DNA from: Sphaerisporangium cinnabarinum
Lineage (GTDB): Bacteria; Actinomycetota; Actinomycetes; Actinomycetales; Cellulomonadaceae
Reading direction: 5' to 3'
Length of the DNA: 64,000 nucleotides
Assembly (NCBI GenBank): GCA_003052455.1
Contig: QAPD01000004.1
Coordinates: 1-64,000, forward strand
Below the pieces are notes generated by a model. It did no database searches, was not told the DNA's origin, and saw only the letters and a list, made by a program, of their open reading frames with translations. The translations under genes were made by a program, and so were the position numbers. Positions 49,597-57,702 of this stretch are shown in pieces (the first letter of the stretch is position 1; each line of letters begins with the position of its first letter).

Positions 49597-50763
49597 TCAC
49601 CCGACGGTCGCGCCGAACACCAGGCCGAGCGCGTACGTGGCCGCGGCCGCGCCGAACCCGATGGCGATCTGGCGCAGGGCCCGCGTGAGCGGGGACGTCC
49701 CCGAGAGCAGCCCGACGGTCGCGCCGGTCGCGAGGAGCGCGATCCCGACGAGGAGCGCCGCCACCCCGACGGCGAGGAAGCCCGTCATCCCCAGGAGGTA
49801 CGGCACGACCGGGATGAGCGCACCCGACGCGAAGAAGAGGAACGACGAGACCGCCGCCCCCATCGCGGTCCCGTGCGTCTCGTGCTCGTCGACGCCGGGC
49901 GGCGGCGCGATCACGGTCTGCTGGGTGTACGTCGCGAGGACGTCGGCCGCGTGCTCCTCGGCCTCGGCGGGCGCCATGCCGCGCGCCCGGTAGACGAGCG
50001 CGAGCTCGTTCGCGTCCACGTCGAGGTCGGGCAGCGCCGCCGACGCCTGCGGGCTCGGCGTCGACGCGTCGAGGAGCTCGCGCTGCGAGCGCACGGACAC
50101 GTACTCCCCCGCGCCCATCGAGAGGGCCCCCGCGAGCAGGCCCGCGAGGCCCGAGAGGAGCACCGTGCTGTTCGACGCCCCGGACGCGCCGATGCCGAGG
50201 ATCAGCGCGAGGTTGGACACGAGGCCGTCGTTCGCGCCGAACACCGCCGCGCGGAACGTCCCCGACATGCGGTTGCGCCCGCGCGTCGCGAGGCCGCGCA
50301 CGACCTCCTCGTGGATCCGCTCGTCGGCCGCCATCCGGGGCGTCGCGTCGGCGTCGGTCGCGTACGTCGAGCGCGCCTCGGCCCGCTGGGCGAGCGCGAG
50401 CACGAACACGCCGCCGAAGCGCCGGGCGAGCCACCCGAGCGTGCGGGTCCGCCAGTCGCCGCGCAGCGGCCGTCCCGCGTCCTCGCCCAGCAGGTCGAGC
50501 CAGTGCTGCTCGTGGCGGCGCTCCGCCTCCGCGAGCGCCAGCAGGATGTCCCGCTCCTCGCCCGTCCGGCGGCTCGCGAGGTCCCGGTACACCGCGGCCT
50601 CGGCGCGCTCGTCGGCGAGGAAGCGACGCCACCGCCGCACCTCCTGCGCGGTGGGCCGGTGCCCGACGGCGTTCGGCGGCACCGCGGTCGGCGTCGCCCC
50701 GGGAGCGTCCGGGTGCGAGGGGTCGGCGGGCACGCCGGAGGGCGGCTCAGGTGTGGTGGGCAT
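49597..50763 (-). CDS. VIT1/CCC1-family metal transporter with ferritin-like N-terminus
   Basis: This 388-aa membrane protein has an N-terminal rubrerythrin/ferritin-like domain (about 38-170; RFLADERAEAAVYRDLA and EAERRHEQHWLDLL carry ExxH-type metal ligands). A VIT1/CCC1 domain of five helices follows (about 170-388; FGANDGLVSNLALILGI, GALSMGAGEYVSVRSQRE). Proteins of this layout (MbfA-like) export or store Fe2+/Mn2+. ATG 50763 has GGAGG placed too close to be ideal, so the exact start is uncertain. It is divergent from the FKBP gene. Metal specificity is not readable here. Confidence 0.88.
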   Translation of the reverse strand: MPTTPEPPSGVPADPSHPDAPGATPTAVPPNAVGHRPTAQEVRRWRRFLADERAEAAVYRDLASRRTGEERDILLALAEAERRHEQHWLDLLGEDAGRPLRGDWRTRTLGWLARRFGGVFVLALAQRAEARSTYATDADATPRMAADERIHEEVVRGLATRGRNRMSGTFRAAVFGANDGLVSNLALILGIGASGASNSTVLLSGLAGLLAGALSMGAGEYVSVRSQRELLDASTPSPQASAALPDLDVDANELALVYRARGMAPAEAEEHAADVLATYTQQTVIAPPPGVDEHETHGTAMGAAVSSFLFFASGALIPVVPYLLGMTGFLAVGVAALLVGIALLATGATVGLLSGTSPLTRALRQIAIGFGAAAATYALGLVFGATVG

Positions 50764-50941
50764 GCCTCCATGATGGCGATTTTCGGGCTCGCGGTGTTGC
50801 GCGTCGCCGAACGGGCCGTGCGGGGCGCCCCCGACCGGGGTTGCGGACGACCCCAACCTCGGCCCCTTCGCCCGACGGGTGCCGGGCGGGTGCGGGTCCG
50901 CGCGCCGGACCGGCCGCCCGGCGCCGTGGTTGGATCGGAGC

Positions 50942-51322
50942 ATGACCACTGGAGAGAACGGACTGTCCCGTCCCGAGGTCGACGCCCCGGAGGGTCCCGC
51001 GCCCACCGAGCTCGTCGTCGAGGACATCACCGTGGGCGACGGCCCCGAGGCCACGCCCGGCGCGACCGTGAACGTGCACTACCTCGGCGTCGAGTACGAG
51101 ACGGGCGAGGAGTTCGACGCGTCGTGGAACCGCGGCGAGTCGATCAACTTCCCGCTGCGCAGCCTCATCGCGGGCTGGCAGCAGGGCATCCCGGGCATGA
51201 AGGTCGGCGGGCGGCGCAAGCTCGTCGTGCCGCCGGAGCTCGCGTACGGCCCGGCGGGCGGCGGGCACCGCCTGTCCGGCAAGACGCTGATCTTCGTCAT
51301 CGACCTGCTCGGCGTGTCCTGA
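50942..51322 (+). CDS. FKBP-type peptidyl-prolyl cis-trans isomerase
   Basis: This is a cytoplasmic prolyl isomerase of 126 aa with a single FKBP domain. Active-site residues are in VNVHYLGVEYETGEEFDAS (Tyr and Asp), the stretch GWQQGIPGMKVGGRRKLVVPPELAYG, and the closing LIFVIDLL. No signal peptide or membrane segment is present. ATG 50942 is preceded by TTGGATCGGAGC, a poor -10 match. A strong hairpin follows its stop codon. It assists folding of general clients. Confidence 0.92.
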   Translation: MTTGENGLSRPEVDAPEGPAPTELVVEDITVGDGPEATPGATVNVHYLGVEYETGEEFDASWNRGESINFPLRSLIAGWQQGIPGMKVGGRRKLVVPPELAYGPAGGGHRLSGKTLIFVIDLLGVS

Positions 51323-51345
51323 CCGACGCGTCGCGAGAACGAGCG

Positions 51346-51374
51346 GAGGGCCCCGGTCGACGACCGGGGCCCTC
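51346..51374. terminator. strong terminator hairpin between FKBP and DedA genes
   Basis: GAGGGCCCCGGTCG (51346-51359) and CGACCGGGGCCCTC (51361-51374) are exact inverted arms, giving a stem of about 12 bp with a small loop. It serves the two convergent genes. Confidence 0.85.
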
Positions 51375-51427
51375 GTGCGTCCCGGTCGTCCCGGCGGTAC
51401 GGCCGTTCGCGCGGCGGGCCGGCAGCC

Positions 51428-52165
51428 CTAGCTCGCGGCGCCGGGGCACGGGACGAGGGCGGGGTCCGTCTCCTCGGGCGCGCTGCCCGTCACCGCGGCG
51501 GCGGTCGCGACCGGCGCCAGGCCGGGCACCGGGGCCAGGGCCCGCTCGCGTCGCGCCGCACGGAACCGGACGGCGGTGTCGACGAGGACGCCGAGCAGGA
51601 TGCCCCCGACGACGCCCACCACCACGGCGAGCAGCGGGCTGTCGCCGACCCAGGCGGCAGCGAGCGTCCCGATGACGACGGAGTACGTCGCCCACGCCAC
51701 GGAGGCGACGGCGGACAGCGCCATGAACCGGCGCCGCGAGAACCCGACCGCGCCGGCGGTCACGTTGACCGCCGTGCGCCCGACGGGGACGAACCGCGCC
51801 CCGAGCACGACGGACGCGCCGCGCCGGTCGAGGGACCGCGTGGCCCACTCGACGGCGCGCCGCCCGCGCGCGCCCCGCAGGGCGGGCAGGGCGCGGGTGC
51901 CGAGCGCGCGGCCCAGGGCGTAGGCGAGCTGGTCGCCGCACCAGGCGCCGAGCGCGGCGACCGCGAGCACGAGCCCCCAGGCGACGCCGCCGCCCGACTG
52001 GGCCGCGACGGCGAGCATGACGATCACCGTCTCGCCCGGGATCGGCGGGAAGAACCCGTCGCCGGCGGTCGTCGCGAAGAGCACGGGGAGCGCCCACGCC
52101 GAGTCCACGAGCGCGAGCAGCCACGACTCGACCTGTCCCCACAGCTCCACGACCCACGCGACCAT
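51428..52165 (-). CDS. DedA/SNARE-associated (VTT-domain) membrane protein
   Basis: This 245-aa membrane protein of the DedA family has about five segments. Hallmarks are DGFFPPIPGETVIVMLAV near the start, LGAWCGDQLAYALGRALG, and the central VVLGARFVPVGRTAVNVTAGA with the conserved Arg, then SRRRFMALSAVASVAWATYSV. Members are linked to lipid scrambling (undecaprenyl phosphate) and envelope fitness. The Ala/Pro-rich C-terminal 35 residues are extra. ATG 52165 is used; the frame stays open far upstream without homology. It is divergent from the RNase HI gene. Confidence 0.9.
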   Translation of the reverse strand: MVAWVVELWGQVESWLLALVDSAWALPVLFATTAGDGFFPPIPGETVIVMLAVAAQSGGGVAWGLVLAVAALGAWCGDQLAYALGRALGTRALPALRGARGRRAVEWATRSLDRRGASVVLGARFVPVGRTAVNVTAGAVGFSRRRFMALSAVASVAWATYSVVIGTLAAAWVGDSPLLAVVVGVVGGILLGVLVDTAVRFRAARRERALAPVPGLAPVATAAAVTGSAPEETDPALVPCPGAAS

Positions 52166-52369
52166 GCGTCCCAGCCTCGACGGCGCCGCCTCGCCGCACC
52201 ATGGGGTATCCCCCCGGTTCTCCCCTGAGGCGACCCCGAGGGAGCCTCCCGGAGGGGCGCCGTCGGACGTGTGCACCACGACCCTCCCGGGCGGGGGACA
52301 ATGGCGCCGACGCATTCGCCTCCCCGCGCCGCAGCCGGCGGGCGGGGTCGTCCGTGATCGAGGAGCGCT

Positions 52370-52957
52370 GTGATCACTGTCAGCACCGACGGCTCGTGCC
52401 TGAGCAACCCGGGCGGCGCCATCGGGTGGGCGTGGATCAACCACGACGGCACGTTCGACTCCGGCGGCGCCGTGAGCGGGACCAACCAGGTCGCCGAGCT
52501 CACCGCGCTGCTCCAGGCGGTCCGCGCGCACCCGGGCGCGGAGCCGCTGCTCATCGAGTCCGACTCGCAGTACGCCATCAAGTGCGCGTCCGAGTGGGTG
52601 GTCGCCTGGAAGCGCAAGGGGTGGCGGACGGCGGGCGGCCAGCCCGTGAAGAACCTCGAGCTCGTCCAGGCGATCGACCGGGTCATCGCCGAGCGCGCGG
52701 GGCCCGTGCGGTTCCGCTGGGTGCGGGGCCACGTGGGCGACCCGTTCAACGAGCGCGCGGACCAGCTCGCGGGCCTCGCCGCCCAGGACTGGGCCGCGGG
52801 CCGCGGGGACCTCGACGGCACGCTCGTGCCCGAGCTCGGCGACCCGACCCGGTCGCCGGGCCGCGTGCCCGCACCGGCCGCGGCCGACCGCGGTGCACCC
52901 GCGCCCCGGCAGGCCGCCCCCGAGCCGGCGTGGGACATGGACACCCTGTTCGACTGA
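52370..52957 (+). CDS. rnhA: ribonuclease HI
   Basis: This enzyme cuts the RNA strand of RNA-DNA hybrids. It is 195 aa. The four catalytic carboxylates are Asp7 (STDGSC), Glu43 (VAELTAL), Asp65 (ESDSQYA) and Asp131 (NERADQLA), with His121 in VRGHVGDPFNERAD. The basic protrusion KRKGWRTAGGQPVKN is also present. After about 140 comes a Pro/Ala-rich tail ending DMDTLFD, absent from E. coli RNase HI. GTG 52370 follows GAGGAGCGC. Repeats fill the gap to the next gene. Confidence 0.93.
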   Translation: MITVSTDGSCLSNPGGAIGWAWINHDGTFDSGGAVSGTNQVAELTALLQAVRAHPGAEPLLIESDSQYAIKCASEWVVAWKRKGWRTAGGQPVKNLELVQAIDRVIAERAGPVRFRWVRGHVGDPFNERADQLAGLAAQDWAAGRGDLDGTLVPELGDPTRSPGRVPAPAAADRGAPAPRQAAPEPAWDMDTLFD

Positions 52958-52984
52958 TCCGGCTCGGTTCGACCGACCCGGCTC

Positions 52985-53064
52985 GCCGAGCACGACCCTG
53001 CCCCGGTCGAGCACGACCGTGCTGTCGCCAGAGGGCCCATACCACCAGCGACGTCGTGCTCGGC
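52985..53064. repeat. CGAGCACGACC repeats with 21-bp period downstream of rnhA
   Basis: CGAGCACGACC occurs at 52987 and 53008, exactly 21 bp apart, and GCCGAGCACGAC (52985-52996) has an exact inverted copy GTCGTGCTCGGC (53053-53064). It shares the 21-bp period and inverted layout, but not the sequence, of the GACCACGGCTCTACC family. It may act as a terminator. Confidence 0.65.
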
Positions 53065-53135
53065 GGAGGGGTGGTGGGTTGGCGCCGGGTCGGGCGGAGG
53101 GGTCGGGCGTCGGCGGCGGGTGCGACGATGGACGG

Positions 53136-54200
53136 GTGACCGTCCTGCCGAGCACGGGCCGCGTGCCCGCCGAGCGCGTGGTCGGCGACCTCGCGCAGCC
53201 CGGCCCGACGACGCAGCCCGTCCCGACGACGCAGCCCGTCCCGACGACGCAGGCCCGCCCGACGACGCAGCCCGACACCCCGCTCGCGCGTCGCTTCCGG
53301 TCGGGGCGGCCGCTCGACCTGCACCTCACGCTCGACCGGCTCGCGCGGGGCCCCTACGACCCGACGTTCCGCCGCACGCCCTCCGGCGACGTGTGGCGCA
53401 CGACCCGCGCGGAGAGCGGGCCCGCCGCCTACCGGCTGGTGCAGACGGGGCCGTGCGACGTCGTCGGGCACGCGTGGGGGCCGGGCGCCGCGGAGGTGCT
53501 CGACGGCCTGCCCCGCCTGCTCGGCGAGGACGACGACGACGCGGGGTTCGCCCCGCCCGCCGTGCTGCGCGACGCCCACCGCCGCAGCCCGGGACTGCGG
53601 ATCCCGCGCACGGGCCGCGTGCTGGAGGCGCTCGTGCCGGCGATCCTCGAGCAGCGGGTGCAGTCCGTCGCGGCGTGGCGCTCGTGGGGCTGGCTCCTGC
53701 GGCGGCACGGCGAGCGCGCCCCGGGTCCTGCGGGCGACGCCGGGATGCTCGTCGTGCCGGACGCGGCCACCTGGGCGCGGGTCCCCACGTGGGACTGGCA
53801 CCGCGCGAACGTCGACCCGGGCCGCGCGCGGACGGTCGTCGCGGCGGCGCGGGTCGCGCGGCGCCTGGAGGAGTGCGACCGGCTGCGCGACGCCCAGGGC
53901 GCGCCGGCCGCGCACGCCCGGCTGCAGGCCGTGCCCGGCGTGGGCGTGTGGACCGCGGCCGAGGTCGCGCAACGGGCGCTGGGCGACCCGGACGCCGTGT
54001 CCGTGGGCGACTACCACCTGGCGAAGGCGGTGGGGTGGGCGCTCGTGGGCGAGCGCGTCGACGACGAGCGCATGCTCGAGCTGCTGGCCCCGTACGCCCC
54101 GCACCGCTACCGCGTGGTGCGTCTCCTCGAGGTCTCGGGCCGGGCGCAGGCCCCGCGGCGCGGCCCGCGCCTGTCGATCCAGGACCACCGCCGCAACTGA
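53136..54200 (+). CDS. AlkA-like DNA-3-methyladenine glycosylase (HhH-GPD)
   Basis: This is a base-excision repair glycosylase of 354 aa. The helix-hairpin-helix and catalytic Asp are visible as LQAVPGVGVWTAAEVAQRALGD...VSVGDYHLAK, with the Asp in GDYH. Upstream, ILEQRVQSVAAWRSWGWLL matches the DNA glycosylase core. Residues about 24-47 are four hexapeptides of the PTTQPV type encoded by an 18-bp tandem repeat, outside the catalytic fold. GTG 53136 is the likely start, though a start after the repeats cannot be excluded. It removes alkylated purines. Confidence 0.85.
   Translation: MTVLPSTGRVPAERVVGDLAQPGPTTQPVPTTQPVPTTQARPTTQPDTPLARRFRSGRPLDLHLTLDRLARGPYDPTFRRTPSGDVWRTTRAESGPAAYRLVQTGPCDVVGHAWGPGAAEVLDGLPRLLGEDDDDAGFAPPAVLRDAHRRSPGLRIPRTGRVLEALVPAILEQRVQSVAAWRSWGWLLRRHGERAPGPAGDAGMLVVPDAATWARVPTWDWHRANVDPGRARTVVAAARVARRLEECDRLRDAQGAPAAHARLQAVPGVGVWTAAEVAQRALGDPDAVSVGDYHLAKAVGWALVGERVDDERMLELLAPYAPHRYRVVRLLEVSGRAQAPRRGPRLSIQDHRRN
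53205..53276 (+). repeat. 18-bp tandem repeat coding for PTTQPV-type hexapeptides
   Basis: Four 18-bp units CCGACGACGCAGCCCGTC (53205-53222, 53223-53240, 53241-53258, 53259-53276) occur near the 5' end of the glycosylase gene. Units one and two are identical; three and four have diverged slightly. The frame is preserved whatever the copy number. Confidence 0.9.
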
Positions 54201-54227
54201 CCGACCCCCGCCCCTCGCTGAGTGCAG

Positions 54228-54266
54228 GAAAGAGTCGCCGGAACGTTCCGTTCCGGCGACTCTTTC
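54228..54266. terminator. 18-bp perfect hairpin, bidirectional terminator
   Basis: Exact 18-bp arms at 54228-54245 and 54249-54266 (GAAAGAGTCGCCGGAACG and its complement) are closed by a TTC loop. The stem ends in CTTTC / GAAAG, giving a short T-rich tail in both directions. It lies between convergent genes and is the strongest terminator in the window. Confidence 0.92.
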
Positions 54267-54278
54267 ATGCACCCATGG

Positions 54279-54458
54279 TTACTCGGGGAGCGCGCACGAC
54301 CCGTCGACGCACACCGCGGCGTCGTCGGCGCCCACGAGCGTGAGGCCCTGTGCGGGCTCACGGTGCGGGGCGGCGGCGTCCGCGGCGCTCACGGTCATGA
54401 GCGTCGTGCGGCGCGGGTTCGCGATCGAGTGGTAGAGGTTCGTGGTGGTGTCCGTCAT
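54279..54458 (-). CDS. 59-aa protein ending in a Cys pair, unknown
   Basis: This small protein starts at ATG 54458, 5 nt after a good GGAGG site. The middle is hydrophilic (SIANPRRTTLMTVSAADAAA) and the end is VCVDGSCALPE, with two Cys five residues apart. No signal peptide or membrane helix is seen. The next gene upstream on the same strand encodes a DsbA-family protein, 162 bp away, and a strong terminator follows. It resembles a substrate or small peptide product rather than an enzyme, but no modification enzyme is nearby. No family recognised. Confidence 0.6.
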   Translation of the reverse strand: MTDTTTNLYHSIANPRRTTLMTVSAADAAAPHREPAQGLTLVGADDAAVCVDGSCALPE

Positions 54459-54620
54459 CTGAGGCCTCCTCGTGGGATTCACGGGCGCCGGTGCACGTGT
54501 GGGCCGGCGTCGGTGCGGGCTGCGTCCAGTCTGGGTGATACCGAGTCGCAGTTCTACCGCACACGGTGTGAGATGCGTCGCTCTCGCGGCGCGTCCCGAC
54601 GTCCTGCAGGACGCCGGGGC

Positions 54621-55319
54621 TCAGGCCGCGTCGCGCTCCGCGACCGCCTGCTGCAGCACCTGGACGAACACCGCCGGGTCCTGCGCACCCGAGACGCCGT
54701 ACCGGCCGTCGACCACGAAGAACGGCACGCCGTTGATCCCGTAGGCGCGCGCCTGGTCGATGTCGGCCTGCACGTCGTCGGCCCAGCGCCCGTCCTCGAG
54801 CGCCGCGACGACCTCGGCGCGGTCGAGCCCGACCTCCGCCGCGAGGTCCGCGAGCTCCTCGACGCGGCCGACGTGCCGGCCCTCCTCGAAGTACGCCTTG
54901 AGGAGCCGCTCCTTCATCTCGACCTGCTTGCCGTGCGCCTTCGCGTGGTGCAGCAGCTCGTGGGCCGTGAGCGTCTTCGTGTGCTGGAGCGCGTCGAAGT
55001 CGTAGCGCAGGCCCTCGGCCGCGGCGAGCTGCGTCATCTGCCCGAGCATCTGCTCGACCTGGGCGCGCGGCATGCCCTTGTGCCCGGCGAGGAAGTCGAC
55101 CTCGGTGCCGTCGAAGTCGACGGGCGTGTCGGGCGCGAGCTCGAACGAGTGGTACTCGATGTCGACCTGGGGACCGTCACCGGCCTCCGCGAGCCGGCCG
55201 AGCGCCGTCTCCAGACGCCGCTTGCCGACGTAGCACCAGGGGCACGCGACGTCGGACCAGATGTCGATCTTCACCGTGGGGGCCGCCGCGTCCGTCGGGG
55301 CCGGGCTGTTCGTGGTCAT
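54621..55319 (-). CDS. DsbA-family (FrnE-like) oxidoreductase
   Basis: This is a thioredoxin-fold protein of 232 aa without a signal peptide, so cytoplasmic. The active-site motif CPWC lies in SDVACPWCYVGKRR (about 27-30), with a long helical insertion (about 60-170) and the cis-Pro loop GINGVPFFVVDGRYGVSGAQ. This layout matches FrnE/2-hydroxychromene isomerase-like DsbA proteins associated with redox or stress tolerance in actinobacteria and Deinococcus. ATG 55319 is chosen; a TTG codon 12 nt upstream is less likely. It lies 48 bp after the DinB-like gene on the same strand. Confidence 0.9.
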   Translation of the reverse strand: MTTNSPAPTDAAAPTVKIDIWSDVACPWCYVGKRRLETALGRLAEAGDGPQVDIEYHSFELAPDTPVDFDGTEVDFLAGHKGMPRAQVEQMLGQMTQLAAAEGLRYDFDALQHTKTLTAHELLHHAKAHGKQVEMKERLLKAYFEEGRHVGRVEELADLAAEVGLDRAEVVAALEDGRWADDVQADIDQARAYGINGVPFFVVDGRYGVSGAQDPAVFVQVLQQAVAERDAA

Positions 55320-55367
55320 GTGACGCTTCAACCATCTGGACGCCCGCGCGATTCCCGCAGCGAGCGG

Positions 55368-55994
55368 TCAGTCGGTGCCGTGCGCCGCGCGGTACAGGTC
55401 CTGGAGCACCATGATCTCGGCCCCGTGGTGCACGAGCTCGCGGTTCATGTGCGCGACGAGGTGCGCGAACGGCGCCTGCGCGTCGATCTCCGTCGCCTGG
55501 CTGAGCCCGACCGTGAACGCCCCGTCGTCGGGCAGGCCGTCGACGCCCGCGCGCCAGCGGTCGACCTCGTGCCGCAGCCCGGCGACGGCAGGGCCCACCT
55601 CCCCGGAGAACGTCACCGCGTCCCGGCGCCGCTCGTGCGGCCCGAACGTCCACTCCCACCGCTCGAAGAACGCCTCGGTGAGGTGCGCGACGAGCCACGC
55701 GACCGTGCGCGGCTGCGGCGAGTCCGGGCCTTCCGGCCACTCCATCACCCACTCGCCCGCGCCGAGCGTGCGCGGCGTGCGCTCGGCGCCCCGCCGCACG
55801 ACCCGCAGCGCGTCCGGGCCCGGCTCCCACTCGAGCTCCGCCTGCGTCAGCGTCGCGAGCCGGTCGCTCAGCTCGAGCCACGAGAAGCCGAGCTGCCCCC
55901 GCACGACGGCGAGCGCCGTCGGCACCGTGAGGATCGACCAGTCGAACTCCGGGCTGCCGTACGCGGTCCGTCCGTCCGCCGTCTCGTGCACCAT
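55368..55994 (-). CDS. DinB-superfamily protein
   Basis: This 208-aa protein of the DinB/MDMPI four-helix-bundle fold is probably a metal-dependent thiol-linked enzyme or of unknown role. Likely metal-binding His residues are in TVAWLVAHLTEAFFERW (helix 2) and AHLVAHMNRELVHHGAEIMVLQDL (helix 4, read as two parts). Other marks are DWSILTVPTALAVVRGQL at the start. ATG 55994 has a very good GGGGGAGGAACC site. It is the first of a leftward pair with the DsbA-like gene; mycothiol use is a family-based guess. Confidence 0.8.
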   Translation of the reverse strand: MVHETADGRTAYGSPEFDWSILTVPTALAVVRGQLGFSWLELSDRLATLTQAELEWEPGPDALRVVRRGAERTPRTLGAGEWVMEWPEGPDSPQPRTVAWLVAHLTEAFFERWEWTFGPHERRRDAVTFSGEVGPAVAGLRHEVDRWRAGVDGLPDDGAFTVGLSQATEIDAQAPFAHLVAHMNRELVHHGAEIMVLQDLYRAAHGTD

Positions 55995-56240
55995 CGCGGT
56001 TCCTCCCCCGGACCGGCACCGTCGGCGTCCCGCCGCGGCGCGGTCGCCGACGTCGTCGTCCGCGCGGCCGTCCCGACCACGCGTCCGGCCACCCTGCCGG
56101 GCCCCGCGGGGCGTGTCAACGCGGCCGCACGCCCGCGGCCGCACCCCGGCCCACCCGGGCGGGCCGCACCTGCGGACCGCACCGCCGCGACGCTGCGCGA
56201 GAATGAGGAGGACCGACCGTCCCCCAGGCCCGGAGTCCTC

Positions 56241-56354
56241 GTGCGCGTCCGCCCCCGTACCGTCCTGCTCGTCGCGACCGGCTTCGCCGTCGTCCTGCTC
56301 GGCGCGCTCGTCGTCTTCCTCGCGGTCAACGGCCTCGACGGCATCCCCGGCTGA
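56241..56354 (+). CDS. possible 37-aa single-pass membrane peptide
   Basis: A short frame begins at GTG 56241 after CGGAG. It codes for a basic start (VRVRPRT), one hydrophobic helix (VLLVATGFAVVLLGALVVFLAV) and a short tail NGLDGIPG. The clean membrane topology in an otherwise gene-free 477-bp stretch (55995-56471) is the evidence. No homologue is recognised, so it could be chance. Confidence 0.4.
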   Translation: MRVRPRTVLLVATGFAVVLLGALVVFLAVNGLDGIPG

Positions 56355-56471
56355 CCCCCGCCGCCCCCGTCGGCCGGGCCCTCCAGCACCGGCAGACCCG
56401 GTCCGTCGCCGCGCGTCGTCCGCCCGCCGGGGTCATCCTGCTGAGGGACCCCGACGCAGGAAGGCCGACCC

Positions 56472-57119
56472 GTGACCGCGACCGCCCCCTCCCCCGACCC
56501 GCAGCTCGTGCTCGTCCGCCACGGCGAGACGGAGTGGAGCGCGACCGGCCGTCACACGGGCCGCTCGGACGTCCCGCTCACCGTCGCCGGCGAGCAGCAG
56601 GCCGTCGCGGCGGGCGTGTGGCTGCAGGGGTGGGCCGACCGGCGGGGCCGGCGCCCCGCCGTCGTGCTCACGAGCCCGCGGGAGCGGGCGCGCCGGACCG
56701 CCGACCTGGCGGGCTTCCCGGCGGCCACGACCGACGACGACCTCGCCGAGTGGGACTACGGGCCCGTCGAGGGCCGCACCTCGGGCGCGGTCGGCGAGCA
56801 GCTCGGGCGCGAGTGGCTGCTCTTCCGCGACGGCGTGAACGTCCTCGCGGCGCCGGACGGCCACCGCGGCGAGGAGCTCGACGAGGTCGCCGCACGGGCC
56901 GCCCGGGTGCTCGGGCGCGTCGAGCCGACGCTCCAGGACGGCGGCGACGTCGTGCTGTTCGCGCACGGCCACCTGCTGCGCGTCCTCGCGACGGTCTGGC
57001 TGGGGCTCGACCCGGCCCTGGGCGCGCGGTTCGAGCTCGGCACCGCGGCGATCTGCCTCCTCGGCTACGGGCACGGGCTGCGCACGGTCGAGGGCTGGAA
57101 CCTGGCCGCGCAGGGGTAG
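56472..57119 (+). CDS. histidine phosphatase superfamily protein
   Basis: This is a phosphoglycerate-mutase-like phosphatase of 215 aa. The catalytic RHG motif is in LVLVRHGETEWS (about 12-23), with TSPRERARRTADLAG and LAEWDYGPVEGRTS, and the second catalytic His in DVVLFAHGHLLRVLA. The substrate is not predictable; relatives act on small phosphate esters. GTG 56472 follows AGGAAGG. It is followed after 13 bp by the PH-domain gene on the same strand. Confidence 0.9.
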   Translation: MTATAPSPDPQLVLVRHGETEWSATGRHTGRSDVPLTVAGEQQAVAAGVWLQGWADRRGRRPAVVLTSPRERARRTADLAGFPAATTDDDLAEWDYGPVEGRTSGAVGEQLGREWLLFRDGVNVLAAPDGHRGEELDEVAARAARVLGRVEPTLQDGGDVVLFAHGHLLRVLATVWLGLDPALGARFELGTAAICLLGYGHGLRTVEGWNLAAQG

Positions 57120-57132
57120 TGCGGGTGGCACG

Positions 57133-57699
57133 ATGCTGCCCATGGGACTGAGCGAGAAGCACCTCACCGAGGGCGAGCACGTCGTCATGGAGCTCAAGGA
57201 GCACGCCAAGGCGCTGTTCTGGCCGTTCGTGCTGCTGGTCGTGCTGGTCGCCGCCGTCGTGGTCACGGTCCTGCTCGTCCCGAACGACGTCGTCCGGTGG
57301 GTCGTGGCGGGCGTCGCGCTGGTCGCGGCGGTGGTCTGGGTGTTCGTGCCGTGGCTGCGCTGGCGCACCACCGAGTACACGGTGACGAACAAGCGCATCG
57401 CCATGCGCTCGGGCATCATCACGCGCACCGGCCGCGACATCCCGCTCTACCGGATCAACGACGTCAACTACGAGAAGGGCCCGATCGACCGGATCTTCGG
57501 CTGCGGCACGCTCGTCATCTCCGACGCGACCGACAAGCCCGGGCTGAACCTTCACGACGTGCCGGACGTCGAGAACGTCCAGGTGCGCCTGCACGACCTG
57601 CTCTTCACCGCCGACGACGGCTCCGACGACGGCGAGTGGCCGCCGAACGAGCCGCCCCGCGGCCGGCGCGGCCCGCGCATCCCCCGCGCGGAGCGCTGA
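57133..57699 (+). CDS. bacterial PH-domain (bPH2) membrane protein
   Basis: This 188-aa protein has two close membrane segments (about 28-50 and 57-75) followed by a bPH2/DUF304 domain (about 78-160; TTEYTVTNKRIAMRSGIITRT, then DIPLYRINDVNYEKG). Such proteins are common in actinobacteria and of unknown function. The Gly/Pro/Arg-rich tail is extra. ATG 57133 or ATG 57142 (MGLSEKH) may be the start; a TAGTGC box lies 10 nt before the first. It is convergent with the MOSC gene across 3 bp. Confidence 0.85.
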   Translation: MLPMGLSEKHLTEGEHVVMELKEHAKALFWPFVLLVVLVAAVVVTVLLVPNDVVRWVVAGVALVAAVVWVFVPWLRWRTTEYTVTNKRIAMRSGIITRTGRDIPLYRINDVNYEKGPIDRIFGCGTLVISDATDKPGLNLHDVPDVENVQVRLHDLLFTADDGSDDGEWPPNEPPRGRRGPRIPRAER

Positions 57700-57702
57700 C
57701 GC

